Shown: positions 21,107-30,021, numbered from the stretch's first letter. The stretch is 64,000 bases of DNA from Geoalkalibacter_A sp034189505 (GCA_034189505.1 JAXHUR010000002.1:9821-73820); one strand, 5' to 3'. Numbers and translations are program-made. The notes: generated by a model not told the origin, from the letters alone.

Positions 21107-22360
21107 ATGCACTACTTTCAGTACAAGGGCAATGAACTTTATGCCGAAGACATTCCGGTCGCCGACATCGTCGCAGCCGTCGGCAGTCCGGTTTTCATTT
21201 ATTCGCAGGCCACTTTCGAGCGTCATTACAAAGCCTTTGACGAGGCTTTCGGGCAGGCGCCGCATACTATCTGCTACTCGGTCAAGGCCAACTCCAACCT
21301 GGCAATCCTGAAACTGATTGCCGGTCTCGGCGGCGGCGTCGACATCGTATCCGGCGGCGAGCTGTTCCGTGCCCTGAAAGCCGGCATCGATCCTGAGAAA
21401 ATCGTCTATTCCGGCGTCGGCAAGCGCGACGATGAAATCGAATATGCCCTGCGCAGCGACATTCTGATGTTCAACGTCGAGTCGGAGCAGGAGATTGACC
21501 GCATCAACGAAATCGCCGGCCAAGTGGGCAAAAAGGCGGGGATTGCGCTGCGGGTCAACCCCAACGTTGATCCCCAGACCCACCCCTACATTACCACCGG
21601 CCTGAAAAAGGCCAAGTTCGGCATCACCATGGAAGATGCGGTTGCTGAATACAAGCGCGCCTCCAAGATGCCCAACCTTGAGATTCTCGGCATCGACTGC
21701 CACATCGGCAGCCAGCTGACCAAGGTCGCCCCCTTCGTCGATTCCATCAAAAAGCTCAAGGAACTCATCGCGCAGCTGCGCGACATAGGGATCGAGCTGA
21801 AATACCTCGACCTCGGTGGCGGCCTTGGAATCCAGTACGACGCTGAAGATCCGCCGCTGCCCGCCGACTATGGTGCCGCCATCCAGGCTGAAACCAAAGA
21901 TCTGGGCCTGCACCTGATCTTCGAGCCGGGGCGCAACATCGCGGGCAACGCCGGCATCCTGGCCGCCAAATGCCTGTTCACCAAAGAGCGCGACGACAAG
22001 CATTTCATCATTATCGACGCCGGCATGAACGACCTGGCCCGCCCCGCCCTTTACGGCTCCTTCCACGGCGTACAGCCGGTGGTCAAGGACCAGGACGGCA
22101 TGGTGGCCGCGGACATCGTCGGCCCCATCTGTGAAACCGGCGATTTCCTGGTCAAGGAGCGCCAGGTGCCCATGTTCAGGCAGGGCGACCTGATGGCCTT
22201 CATGTCAGCAGGCGCTTACGGTTTCACCATGAGCAGCAATTACAACAGCCGCCCCCGTGCGGCGGAGGTTCTGGTCAACGGCAACCGCTTCGCGGTGATC
22301 CGCGAGCGCGAGACGGTCGAAGACCTGATCCGGGGCGAATCGACCCCTGACTGGATGTAA
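21107..22360 (+). CDS. lysA: Diaminopimelate decarboxylase
   Basis: 417 residues, a fold-III PLP decarboxylase making L-lysine from meso-DAP. The PLP lysine is Lys60 in CYSVKANSN. The HIGSQ segment, the glycine-rich LGGGLGI and EPGRNIAGNAG phosphate-binding motifs and the C-terminal GPICETGD cysteine motif are all visible. A strong AGGAGG ribosome site precedes the ATG. It heads the lysine cluster with dapA, dapB and dapL. Confidence 0.97.
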   Translation: MHYFQYKGNELYAEDIPVADIVAAVGSPVFIYSQATFERHYKAFDEAFGQAPHTICYSVKANSNLAILKLIAGLGGGVDIVSGGELFRALKAGIDPEKIVYSGVGKRDDEIEYALRSDILMFNVESEQEIDRINEIAGQVGKKAGIALRVNPNVDPQTHPYITTGLKKAKFGITMEDAVAEYKRASKMPNLEILGIDCHIGSQLTKVAPFVDSIKKLKELIAQLRDIGIELKYLDLGGGLGIQYDAEDPPLPADYGAAIQAETKDLGLHLIFEPGRNIAGNAGILAAKCLFTKERDDKHFIIIDAGMNDLARPALYGSFHGVQPVVKDQDGMVAADIVGPICETGDFLVKERQVPMFRQGDLMAFMSAGAYGFTMSSNYNSRPRAAEVLVNGNRFAVIRERETVEDLIRGESTPDWM

Positions 22361-22461
22361 GCAAGCCGTCCACCTGCCTTCCCGCCGCGCCCGCCTACGC
22401 AGCCAAAAAGCAAGGGCTGGCGGAACATTGTATTGTTGCCTTTTCACCATAGGAGGACTCT

Positions 22462-23337
22462 ATGATCAAAGGATCCATGGTTGCCATCGTCACCCCTTTC
22501 AAGGACGACGGCAGTTTAGACGAAGAGACATATCGCCGCCTGATCGACTTTCAGATCGAGAACGGCACCGACGCCATCGTGCCCTGCGGCACCACCGGCG
22601 AATCCGCCACCATCGATTTTAAAGAACACGCCCGCGTCATCGAGGTGTGCATCGACCAGGTCGCCAGGCGCGTACCGGTCATTGCCGGCACCGGCGCCAA
22701 CTCCACCAGCGAAGCGATCGAGCTGTCGCACAGCGCCCAGGAACTCGGCGCCGACGGCCTGCTGCTGGTCTGCCCTTACTACAACAAGCCCTCCCAGGAA
22801 GGGATCTACCGCCACTACAAGACACTGGCCGAGGCAGTCTCCCTGCCCCAGGTCCTCTACAACGTACCGGGACGCACCGGCATCAACATCGCTGCCGACA
22901 CGACGGTGCGGCTGGCTGAAATTTCCAACATCGTGGCGATCAAGGAAGCTTCCGGCAACCTGACCCAGGTCAGCGAAATCCTGTCCCGCGCCGGCGACAA
23001 GATCGACGTGCTTTCCGGCGACGACTTCCTGACCTTCCCCATGATGGCCTGCGGCGCCAAGGGCGTGATCTCGGTCACCGCCAACGTCGCTCCCAAGGCC
23101 GTCAAGGACATGGTGGCGGCCGTTCAGGAGCATCGCTGGGAGGATGCCCGCAGGATGCATCTCGAACTGCTCGAGCTGCACAGCACTATGTTCATCGACG
23201 CCAACCCGGTGCCGGTGAAAACGACCCTGTCGCTGATGGGCAAAAGCGGTGCTACCCTGCGCCTGCCCCTGTGCGAAATGAGCGCCGACAAGCTCGAAAC
23301 GCTCAAGGGCGTGCTGAAGAAGTACAAGCTTATTTAA
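22462..23337 (+). CDS. dapA: 4-hydroxy-tetrahydrodipicolinate synthase
   Basis: 291 residues, a TIM-barrel aldolase. It condenses pyruvate with aspartate semialdehyde. The Schiff-base lysine is Lys161 (VAIKEASG), the catalytic tyrosine is in LYNVPGRTG and the GTTGES pyruvate-binding loop is near residue 44. The AGGAGG ribosome site is strong. The gene is followed directly by a G/C-rich repeat copy. Confidence 0.97.
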   Translation: MIKGSMVAIVTPFKDDGSLDEETYRRLIDFQIENGTDAIVPCGTTGESATIDFKEHARVIEVCIDQVARRVPVIAGTGANSTSEAIELSHSAQELGADGLLLVCPYYNKPSQEGIYRHYKTLAEAVSLPQVLYNVPGRTGINIAADTTVRLAEISNIVAIKEASGNLTQVSEILSRAGDKIDVLSGDDFLTFPMMACGAKGVISVTANVAPKAVKDMVAAVQEHRWEDARRMHLELLELHSTMFIDANPVPVKTTLSLMGKSGATLRLPLCEMSADKLETLKGVLKKYKLI

Positions 23338-23355
23338 ACCATACCACCCACCAAT

Positions 23356-23449
23356 CTCCTCCCCCCAGCGGGGGGAGGCTGGGAGGGGGGAGTCCGGGCA
23401 ACTGCTCAGACCCTCCCCCACCCCAACCCTCCCCCGCTGGGAGAGGGAG
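23356..23449. repeat. G/C-rich hairpin repeat, copy 2
   Basis: It fills most of the dapA-dapB gap. The ends CCCCCCAGCGGGGGG and CCCCCGCTGGGAG correspond to the copies at 11340 and 57776, and a single GGCTGGGAGGGGGGA unit is present. It begins 18 bases after the dapA stop. Confidence 0.75.
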
Positions 23450-23471
23450 AGAATAAGCATTCGAGGTCTCT

Positions 23472-24275
23472 ATGATTAAAATTGCTGTCACCGGCGCCGC
23501 CGGCCGTATGGGCGGGCGCATTATTACGGCCGTGCAGGAAGCCGATCTGCTTGAGCTGGCCGGCGCGGCCGAGCGCTCAGGTCATGACATGGTCGGGCAG
23601 GATGCCGGTCTGGTCGCTGGCTGTGGGCAACTCGGCGTCGCCATTACCGACGATCTGGAAAAGGCCCTGGCTGAGGCCGATGTACTGATCGACTTCACCT
23701 TCCCCGATGTTACCCTCAAAAACCTGGAAGTCTGCGCCCGACTCGGCAGGAAGATGGTCATCGGCTCCACCGGGTTTACCCCCGAGCAGCGCAAGCAGGT
23801 GGAGCAGCACGCCGCGGAGATTCCGGTGGTGCTGGCCCCCAACATGAGCGTCGGCGTCAACGCCTGCTTCAAACTGCTCAAAGAAGCCGCCTCCATTCTC
23901 GGCGACGGTTTCGAGGTGGAAATCGTCGAACTGCACCACAACAAGAAAAAAGACGCCCCCAGCGGCACCGCGGTGCGCATGGGCGAAGTGGTCGCCGAAT
24001 CACTTGGCCGCGACTACAACGAATGCGCCGTCTTTCACCGCGAGGGAATGACCGGCGAGCGCACCCATGATGAGATCGGCATGCAGACCGTGCGCGGCGG
24101 CGACATCGTCGGCGAACACACCGTCTATTTCATCGGCCTGGGCGAACGCATCGAAATCACCCACCGCGCCATGAGCCGCGACATGTTCGCACGGGGATCG
24201 GCCCGTGCCGCCCAGTGGCTCGACGACAAGGGCCCCGGCCTCTACGACATGCAGGATGTGCTGGGGTTGAAATAA
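23472..24275 (+). CDS. dapB: 4-hydroxy-tetrahydrodipicolinate reductase
   Basis: 267 residues. It reduces the DapA product with NAD(P)H. The N-terminal Rossmann motif is VTGAAGRMGG. The family signature with ELHHNKKKDAPSGTA contains the catalytic His and Lys and the substrate-binding residues. The normal length and its place between dapA and dapL agree. Confidence 0.96.
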   Translation: MIKIAVTGAAGRMGGRIITAVQEADLLELAGAAERSGHDMVGQDAGLVAGCGQLGVAITDDLEKALAEADVLIDFTFPDVTLKNLEVCARLGRKMVIGSTGFTPEQRKQVEQHAAEIPVVLAPNMSVGVNACFKLLKEAASILGDGFEVEIVELHHNKKKDAPSGTAVRMGEVVAESLGRDYNECAVFHREGMTGERTHDEIGMQTVRGGDIVGEHTVYFIGLGERIEITHRAMSRDMFARGSARAAQWLDDKGPGLYDMQDVLGLK

Positions 24276-24282
24276 CTCGAAC

Positions 24283-24325
24283 CTTTCAACGCAGAGACGC
24301 TGAGAAACGCGAAGGACGCGGAGAG
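24283..24325. repeat. GCAGAGACGC-type dispersed repeat (single arm)
   Basis: The stretch after dapB reads in short related units (CGCAGAGACGC, GAAACGCGAAGGACGCGGAG). It resembles widely dispersed intergenic repeats in environmental bacteria and is similar in style to the CACAGAG element before argF. No second arm was found. The rest of the 158-base gap holds no gene. Confidence 0.4.
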
Positions 24326-24433
24326 AGACCTGATCTCTTTGAGTTTTTCAGGTTATCACCGCGCACTTGAGTGCTTTGGCTCTTGAAAGAGTCATGCGCA
24401 CCCCTGCGTTCCCACTTAAAGGAGGAAAAATTT

Positions 24434-25669
24434 ATGGCTCGTATCAACGATAATTATCTCAAGCTCAAGGCCGGCTATCTCTTTCCCGAGATCGGCCGCC
24501 GCGTCAAGGAATTCACCAACGCCAACCCCGACGCGCAGGTCATCCGCCTCGGCATCGGCGACGTCACCCGCCCGCTGGCCCCGGCGGTGCTCAAAGCGCT
24601 GCATGACGGCGTCGACGATCTCGGCCGCGGCGACACCTTTCACGGCTACGGCCCCGAGCAGGGCTACGAGTGGCTGATCGACACCATCATCGACAAGTCC
24701 TACAAGCCGCTTGGCGTCGACCTTCAGAAATCGGAAGTGTTCATCTCCGACGGCTCCAAGTGTGACTGCGCCAATATCCTCGACATCTTCGACCTCTCCA
24801 ACAAGGTCGCCATCTGCGATCCGGTCTACCCGGTCTACAATGACACCAACGTCATGGTCGGCCGCACCGGCGAAGCCGATGACAAGGGCCATTATCAAGG
24901 GATCGTCTACCTGCCCTGCACCGAGGAGAACAACTTCACCCCCGATCTGCCCTCGGAGAAGGTCGACATCATCTACCTGTGCTACCCCAACAACCCCACC
25001 GGCACCGTCGCCAGCCGCGGCGAACTCAAGAAGTGGGTCGACTACGCCCGCGCCAACGACGCGGTAATCTTCTACGATGCGGCCTATGAGGCCTTCATCA
25101 CCGAAGACGACATTCCACACTCCATTTACGAGATCGAGGGTGCCAAGGAATGCGCCATCGAGTTCCGCAGCTTCTCCAAGACCGCCGGCTTCACCGGGGT
25201 GCGCTGCGCCCTGACCGTGGTGCCCGCAGCGCTCACCGCGACCACCGCCAAAGGTGAAAAAGTGGCGCTCAACAAGCTGTGGAACCGCCGCCAGAGCACC
25301 AAGTTCAATGGTGTCTCCTATCCGGTGCAGCGTGCCGCCCAGGCGGTCTATTCCGACGCAGGCTGGAAGCAGACCCGGGAGATTATCGACTACTATATGG
25401 AGAACGCCCGCATCATCCGAGAGGGTCTGAGCGCGGCCGGCATCACCTGCTACGGCGGCGTCAACAGCCCCTACATCTGGCTCAAGACCCCCGAGGGGAT
25501 GAGCAGCTGGGACTTCTTCGACAAGCTGCTGCAGGAATGCCACGTGGTCGGCACCCCCGGCAGCGGCTTCGGCCCCAGCGGCGAAGGCTATTTCCGCCTC
25601 TCCGCCTTCGGCGACCGCGAAAACATCGAAACCGCCGTCAGCCGCATCAAGGAGAAGTGGGGCAAATAA
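24434..25669 (+). CDS. dapL: LL-diaminopimelate aminotransferase
   Basis: 411 residues from the ATG at 24434, chosen for its AAGGAGG ribosome site; an earlier in-frame ATG at 24371 adds a non-family tail. It is a class I PLP aminotransferase that converts tetrahydrodipicolinate directly to LL-DAP, bypassing DapC/D/E. The PLP lysine is Lys249 in FSKTAGFTGVR. The N-terminal LKAGYLFPEI and RLGIGDVTRPL segments are typical of DapL and separate it from ordinary aspartate transaminases. It ends the lysine cluster before a strong terminator. Confidence 0.96.
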   Translation: MARINDNYLKLKAGYLFPEIGRRVKEFTNANPDAQVIRLGIGDVTRPLAPAVLKALHDGVDDLGRGDTFHGYGPEQGYEWLIDTIIDKSYKPLGVDLQKSEVFISDGSKCDCANILDIFDLSNKVAICDPVYPVYNDTNVMVGRTGEADDKGHYQGIVYLPCTEENNFTPDLPSEKVDIIYLCYPNNPTGTVASRGELKKWVDYARANDAVIFYDAAYEAFITEDDIPHSIYEIEGAKECAIEFRSFSKTAGFTGVRCALTVVPAALTATTAKGEKVALNKLWNRRQSTKFNGVSYPVQRAAQAVYSDAGWKQTREIIDYYMENARIIREGLSAAGITCYGGVNSPYIWLKTPEGMSSWDFFDKLLQECHVVGTPGSGFGPSGEGYFRLSAFGDRENIETAVSRIKEKWGK

Positions 25670-25705
25670 GACAGAGAATTTCTCCGATTTCCCCTCGTAC
25701 CCATG

Positions 25706-25738
25706 AAAAACGGGCGGCCCTGCGGTCGCCCGTTTTTT
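25706..25738 (+). terminator. Rho-independent terminator after dapL
   Basis: AAAAACGGGCG (25706-25716) pairs with CGCCCGTTTTTT (25727-25738) around a 10-base loop, giving an 11-pair stem followed by a T-run. Because the 5' arm starts with A's, it could also stop transcription from the opposite side. Confidence 0.85.
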
Positions 25739-25846
25739 CCTCAACTTCAACTCTTTTCAACCCTGGATATTCCCTGAATGCCCCCTTTTCCCATCAGGCT
25801 GACCCGGTACAGATGACAGGATCCGATCTTGCAGTGGAAAATGAGG

Positions 25847-25897
25847 TTGACAGTTTGCACCACAAAAAATAAAATATTTCCATGTCTGTGGTGCAAA
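25847..25897 (+). promoter_or_regulatory. Strong promoter with an overlapping 11-base operator-like dyad
   Basis: TTGACA (25847-25852) and TAAAAT (25870-25875) are 17 bases apart, a near-consensus sigma70 promoter. A perfect inverted repeat, TTTGCACCACA (25854-25864) and TGTGGTGCAAA (25887-25897), starts in the spacer and ends beyond the predicted start site. This is the classic position for a repressor operator. The ATG of the next gene lies at 25882, about 7 bases after the -10, leaving no room for a leader. Confidence 0.6.
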
Positions 25898-26241
25898 AAG
25901 ACCCGATAATCAGCGGAATGCTTGAAGATGAGCGGGAACGCTGCGCAAATGCAATTGAAGCATTGGCGCGGAAGGCTTCCGAGTATCCCAAAGGCTCCAT
26001 TCATTTTCGCATCGTCAAATCGCAGAAAAAGCAATATTCCTATCCGTTCCTGAAATACAGGGAAGAGGGCAGGAGTGTTTTTAAACACATCCCCCAAGAG
26101 GATCTGGAAATCATCCAGGACCAGATTCAAAAAAGAAAAAAAATTGAAGAGGAGATCGAAAAGGCAAAAGAAAGACTTCGCTATCTTGACCGCCTTTTGG
26201 CGGAAGAAAAACGCGGCAGGCCCCGGAAGGACGGCAAATGA
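25882..26241 (+). CDS. Small coiled-coil protein, unrecognised, probably leaderless
   Basis: 119 residues, not recognised. The N-terminal half is a small mixed region (FRIVKSQKKQYSYPFLKY) and the second half a charged helix with heptad-like EIEKAKERLRYLDRLLAEEK, ending in a basic GRPRK tail that could touch DNA. The general layout recalls small proteins of the DUF6788 type, but I cannot confirm this. No ribosome site precedes the ATG, which sits where the promoter would start transcription. The dyad runs through codons 2-6, so autoregulation is plausible. Confidence 0.6.
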   Translation: MSVVQKDPIISGMLEDERERCANAIEALARKASEYPKGSIHFRIVKSQKKQYSYPFLKYREEGRSVFKHIPQEDLEIIQDQIQKRKKIEEEIEKAKERLRYLDRLLAEEKRGRPRKDGK

Positions 26242-26283
26242 CTATTATTGAGTGCGAGGCTGTTTCTCTTCCTCCCTCTGTAG

Positions 26284-26322
26284 AAAAAAACCATTGCCCG
26301 CTTGGCGGGATGCGGTTTCTTT
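26284..26322 (+). terminator. Probable terminator hairpin
   Basis: AAAAAACC pairs outwardly with GGTTTCTTT around an inner CCCGC-TTG-GCGGG hairpin, forming an interrupted stem with A- and T-rich flanks. It sits 43 bases after the small coiled-coil gene. Confidence 0.5.
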
Positions 26323-26595
26323 GAATATGGCTTGATCGGTGGTAGCTGGTGTTTTCCTTTCTATGACGCCGTCATCGAAGTCAAATACCCTTTCTTTATA
26401 CTGCTCTCGAACCGAAGTGCAAGAACTGCTGAATCAGCAGAAATTCAGCAGAAACACGCGGAAAAGCATTAACGCCACGTGTGAAATAATGGGCATCGAC
26501 CCGCCATTTGCTCAGAAGGCTTGATTATACCCGAGCGTTTATCACGGCTCTGCGCTCCTTTTACGAAACCAAGTCATTCACAAAAAGGATACCCC
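26323..26595. other. Intergenic stretch with no convincing gene
   Basis: About 270 bases. A 61-codon open frame (26339-26524) has no ribosome site and no recognisable protein features. CTGCTGAATCAGCAG at 26427-26441 is a perfect short palindrome with a third half-site just after it. No promoter stands out for srkA. Confidence 0.4.
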
Positions 26596-27579
26596 ATGTC
26601 TGCCTCGGAACACCCGTTTCACCGCCTGACACCCGCTTTCGTCATGGATGCCGTTGAAAGCCGCGGCTACCGCTGCGATTGCCGCACCCTGGCCCTCAAC
26701 AGCTATGAAAACCGGGTCTACCAGGTGGGGATCGAGGAGGGGCAGCCGCTGATCGCCAAGTTCTATCGCCCCGGGCGGTGGAGCGACGCGCAGATTATCG
26801 AGGAGCACGATTTTTCCAGGGAGCTGGCCGAACACGAGCTGCCGGTGGTGGCGCCGCTGGCGGACGAAGGGAACAACACCCTGTCGTACTTCGACGGCTT
26901 TCGCTTCGCTCTCTATCCACGCAAGGGCGGGCATGCACCGGAGTTCGACAACCTTGACAATCTGCTGATCATGGGGCGCCTGCTGGGCCGCATGCACCGT
27001 ATCGGCGCCCTGCGCCCTTTCGACCACCGTCCGCAACTCACCTCGGCAGACTTCGGCCATGCCGCGGCGGAGTGGATCGGCGAGCATTTCATTCCCGGGG
27101 AATATCGCGACAATTATCGCGCCCTGACCCGGGACCTGCTGCAGGAGGTCGATCAACTCATGGCGGAGGTCGCCCCCCGGTTCATCCGCACTCACGGCGA
27201 TTGTCACGCCGGCAACGTGCTGTGGCGCGACGATGCGCCGCACCTGGTCGATCTCGATGACGCGCGCATGGCGCCCGCCGTGCAGGATATCTGGATGATG
27301 CTCTCAGGCGAGCGCCCCCGCCAGCTGGCGCAGTTGAGCGAGATCGTCGAAGGCTACAACGAATTTCACTCCTTCCACCCGGCCGAACTGCGTCTGATCG
27401 AGGCGCTTCGCTCCCTGCGCATCATTCATCACTGCGCCTGGCTTGCCCAGCGCTGGAAAGACCCCGCCTTCCCCACCGCCTTCCCCTGGTTCAACACGCC
27501 GCGCTTCTGGGACGGTCACATTCTTGAGCTGCGGGAACAGATTGCCGCCCTTCACGAACCGCCCCTGCAACTCATCTGA
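26596..27579 (+). CDS. srkA: Stress response kinase A (SrkA/YihE family)
   Basis: 327 residues, matching the ~328 of the E. coli protein. It has an aminoglycoside-phosphotransferase-like Ser/Thr kinase fold. The catalytic loop reads HGDCHAGNVLW and the metal-binding segment LVDLDDARMAP. The N-terminal NSYENRVYQVG and FYRPGRWS segments are typical of the family. SrkA phosphorylates proteins and counteracts stress-induced cell death in E. coli. ATG 26596 has an AAAGGAT ribosome site; the upstream in-frame codons are non-family. The gene stands alone. Confidence 0.88.
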   Translation: MSASEHPFHRLTPAFVMDAVESRGYRCDCRTLALNSYENRVYQVGIEEGQPLIAKFYRPGRWSDAQIIEEHDFSRELAEHELPVVAPLADEGNNTLSYFDGFRFALYPRKGGHAPEFDNLDNLLIMGRLLGRMHRIGALRPFDHRPQLTSADFGHAAAEWIGEHFIPGEYRDNYRALTRDLLQEVDQLMAEVAPRFIRTHGDCHAGNVLWRDDAPHLVDLDDARMAPAVQDIWMMLSGERPRQLAQLSEIVEGYNEFHSFHPAELRLIEALRSLRIIHHCAWLAQRWKDPAFPTAFPWFNTPRFWDGHILELREQIAALHEPPLQLI

Positions 27580-27638
27580 AACAGCCGCACTTCGCCATCT
27601 ATTACGTCACGGCCATCAGGTGAGTTTTTGCGACGCCA

Positions 27639-28046
27639 TCAGGTAATTCCTTTCTCATTCAGGAAAGGCGCATATTTCTTATCGGTCCCGAGGATATGGC
27701 TTTTGAGCCAGTCGCGCAGAAAGCGCATCACTTCAAGGGACAGCACGAATTCCCCCTGGCTGACACGCCTGCGCAGTTCATCGGTTTTTTCGATAAACTT
27801 CTGATGCTCGACCCGATGCAGATCAAGGTCGGGATAGTGGAATTCCTCCATGTAGAGTTCTTCCGTCGAAAAATGCGTCTGGGCGTAGTCGACCATTTCC
27901 GTCACAATGGCGGTCATGGCCTTCTGCGCCTTCTGCTCAAGCATCGCCTCATTGAGCTGGTTGATCAGGTCGATCAGCTTGCGGTGCTCTCGGTCGATGC
28001 GGTCGATATTAACACTGAAACTCTCATCCCACTCAATTAGCGGCAT
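27639..28046 (-). CDS. Bacteriohemerythrin
   Basis: 135 residues. All ligands of the di-iron oxygen site are visible in order: His in DREHRKLI, His and Glu in THFSTEE, two His in DLHRVEH and the final His and Asp in SHILGTD. The protein should bind O2 reversibly, serving as oxygen scavenger, store or sensor in an anaerobe. ATG 28046 has a GAGGA site; a TTG six bases upstream is less likely. It is transcribed divergently from the hybrid kinase at 28306. Confidence 0.93.
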   Translation of the reverse strand: MPLIEWDESFSVNIDRIDREHRKLIDLINQLNEAMLEQKAQKAMTAIVTEMVDYAQTHFSTEELYMEEFHYPDLDLHRVEHQKFIEKTDELRRRVSQGEFVLSLEVMRFLRDWLKSHILGTDKKYAPFLNEKGIT

Positions 28047-28305
28047 AACCAATCCTCTGAATTTTTCTCAATGAACAAAAATGGCGTTTATCATCTTCCA
28101 AAAGGTATTAAAATTTTACAATTTTTTTACTGTTGTGTAAAGTGAGGTGCGGCAAATAAAAAAAATATTGAGCGTTTCCGCAAAAAGTAATATTTTCATG
28201 ACGATGGCTTTTTCATGAGAACAGAACGGAAGATGACTTCCCGGCTACCGCAGATAAGCCATTCACTGGCAGTCGTACACTCTCTTTTCATACAGGGTCA
28301 GTATC
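28047..28305. other. A/T-rich divergent intergenic region
   Basis: About 260 bases between the hemerythrin gene (-) and the hybrid kinase (+). It is clearly richer in A and T than its surroundings, with runs such as TTTTTTAC and AAAAAAAAT. It presumably carries both promoters, but I could not choose one. No RNA element was recognised. Confidence 0.5.
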
Positions 28306-29478
28306 TTGAATGGAGATCAGCCTTTGAGTAAGACAATCGACGATAAGAACGTACTTCGGAACGGAAACGAGTCCACCCGTCGCGGCGCATTCCTGGCCGG
28401 CATGAGTCACGAAATCCGCACCCCGCTCAACAGCCTGCTCAGCATGCTGCAGCTGCTCGATCAGGGAGAGCTGGACCCCGAGCAGCATGAAGCCGTGCAT
28501 ATTGCCCTCGATTCAGGTCGCTGCCTGCTGGAAATCGTCAATGACATCATGGATCTGGCACGTATCGAGATGGGTGAAATCACTCTTAACGAGGAGCCTT
28601 TTGACGCAGCAGAGATTCTGCGCTCGGTCTCCGGCCTCTACCTTCCCGTCGCTGAAGACAAGGAGATCGATTTGCGCATCGATGCACAAACGGCCTCCCA
28701 TCTCTGCCTGGGGGACGCCGCCCGCCTGCGCCAGATTTTCTTCAACCTTCTTGGACACGCCCTGCGCCACACGGATAACGGAAGGATTCAGGCCACCCTG
28801 TCGCAACGCCCGACCGGCGAAGGGACAATGCAACTCGACCTTCTGGTTTCCGTTTCGTCCCCTGAATCCGCCAGAGAATCGACGGCGTTTTCGCCGACTC
28901 CATGCACGCCGACAAATCGTGCATTTCAGGAAACCGGCCTTGGACTGCCCATCGCGCAGCGCCTGATCGAGTTGATGGGAGGGAAAATCACGCTTAAAGT
29001 CGTGGATACAAACGAAAGCGAAGCAAGGGTCGTTCTGCCCTGCGGGCAGGGTGTGCCCCTCACCTGCGAAGAATCCCTCGAAGAGGAAATCTCGCCCCTG
29101 CAGATCCTGCTGGTGGAGGATGACAAGGTCAATCAGCTGGCGACAAGGCGCCTGCTGAGCAGAGCAGGGCACAAGGTTGTCTCGACAGGTAACGGCGAAG
29201 AAGCACTGACGGCTCTGGAGCAGATCCGTTTCGACCTGATCCTCATGGACGGCGCCATGCCTCACCTCGACGGGCTTGAAACCACGCGCCGCATCCGCGC
29301 CTCAAAGCGCCCCTATGCTGGAATTCCCATCATCGCCCTGACCGCCCATGCCCTGCAGGGGGATCGCGAGCGTTTTCTGGAAGCCGGGATGGATGGCTAT
29401 CTTGCCAAACCTCTCGAGTTCGGAGAGTTCAACAAGACGGTGGTGCGCATAATGCGAAAAAATGATCAGATGAATTGA
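28306..29478 (+). CDS. Hybrid histidine kinase-receiver with degenerate ATP site
   Basis: 390 residues. HisKA is intact (MSHEIRTPLNS). In the HATPase domain the N box is altered (NLLGHALRHT, with His where the second Asn is expected) and no DxGxG G1 motif is found; the matching region reads VSVSSPESARES. G2 (TGLGLPIAQRL) is kept. The C-terminal receiver (about 265-385) is normal, with EDD, the phospho-Asp in LILMDGAMP and a Lys in LAKPL. The kinase half may be inactive, leaving a phosphotransfer or phosphatase role. The start is uncertain (TTG-type). Confidence 0.8.
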   Translation: MNGDQPLSKTIDDKNVLRNGNESTRRGAFLAGMSHEIRTPLNSLLSMLQLLDQGELDPEQHEAVHIALDSGRCLLEIVNDIMDLARIEMGEITLNEEPFDAAEILRSVSGLYLPVAEDKEIDLRIDAQTASHLCLGDAARLRQIFFNLLGHALRHTDNGRIQATLSQRPTGEGTMQLDLLVSVSSPESARESTAFSPTPCTPTNRAFQETGLGLPIAQRLIELMGGKITLKVVDTNESEARVVLPCGQGVPLTCEESLEEEISPLQILLVEDDKVNQLATRRLLSRAGHKVVSTGNGEEALTALEQIRFDLILMDGAMPHLDGLETTRRIRASKRPYAGIPIIALTAHALQGDRERFLEAGMDGYLAKPLEFGEFNKTVVRIMRKNDQMN

Positions 29479-29502
29479 CTGCGACAGGTCGTTTCGCTGC
29501 CG

Positions 29503-29838
29503 TTAAGGCCGCTTGCCGTCGCTGAGATAATCCCCCAGCAGCGAGCGGCTGTGTTCATCGTCGTGGCAATAGACACAGAGATTCTCCCAATTGCTGCCGT
29601 CGGCGGGGTTGTGGTGGTGGTTGCCGTCCCTGTGATGCACCGTCAGCAGATGCAGGGTGTCGCGCTCGAATTCCCGGCCGCACTTGGCACAGATCCAGCC
29701 ATGCAGTTTGAGGGAACGCTCGCGGTAATTGCTGCCTGAATCGCTTTCGGCTTTCATGCGCCGCACCATCTCATCGATCTCTTCCTGACTTTTGGCCGGC
29801 GCGGGGCGCGGGGCGCGCGGCCTGAAATGACGGGCCAT
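29503..29838 (-). CDS. yajD: YajD-type HNH nuclease family protein
   Basis: 111 residues. Zinc-knuckle cysteines are in CAKCG and CVYCHDDEH, with the HNH core in TVHHRDGNHHHNP and DGSNWENLC. These closely match the E. coli YajD pattern. The N-terminal basic Pro/Arg-rich segment and acidic linker are variable in the family. The ATG at 29838 has a strong GGAGG site and is preferred over the TTG 18 bases upstream. Its substrate and role are not established. Confidence 0.85.
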   Translation of the reverse strand: MARHFRPRAPRPAPAKSQEEIDEMVRRMKAESDSGSNYRERSLKLHGWICAKCGREFERDTLHLLTVHHRDGNHHHNPADGSNWENLCVYCHDDEHSRSLLGDYLSDGKRP

Positions 29839-30021
29839 AGGTTTCCTCCGTTGCAATTTTTGCCTTTGATTCTAAATCCTGCCGTCGATTTCCGCCACCA
29901 TTCTGGAGAAATCACCAAGAATCGTTCCGAAGCATGCCAAGACTGTGGGCAGTGAGCCGGGAGCGGCAGCCCAGCAAAAAGCAAGCGGCAGCCTTTCGAG
30001 CATATCTCCCTTCGGATCAAC

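Noticed and set aside
24371..24433. Upstream ATG extension of dapL
   Set aside because: The extra 21 residues are not family-like and the AAGGAGG site is positioned for the ATG at 24434.
26339..26524. 61-codon open frame between the coiled-coil gene and srkA
   Set aside because: No ribosome site, no domain, and a composition unlike neighbouring genes.
27590..27640. GCCATCAGGT direct repeat after srkA as a terminator or att site
   Set aside because: Only two ten-base copies in direct orientation, with no hairpin and no integrase nearby.
28080..28290. Possible GEMM (cyclic dinucleotide) riboswitch before the hybrid kinase
   Set aside because: A CCCGGCTACCG-like stretch recalls the 3' part, but the conserved GACGCAAAGCC and tetraloop-receptor parts were not found.
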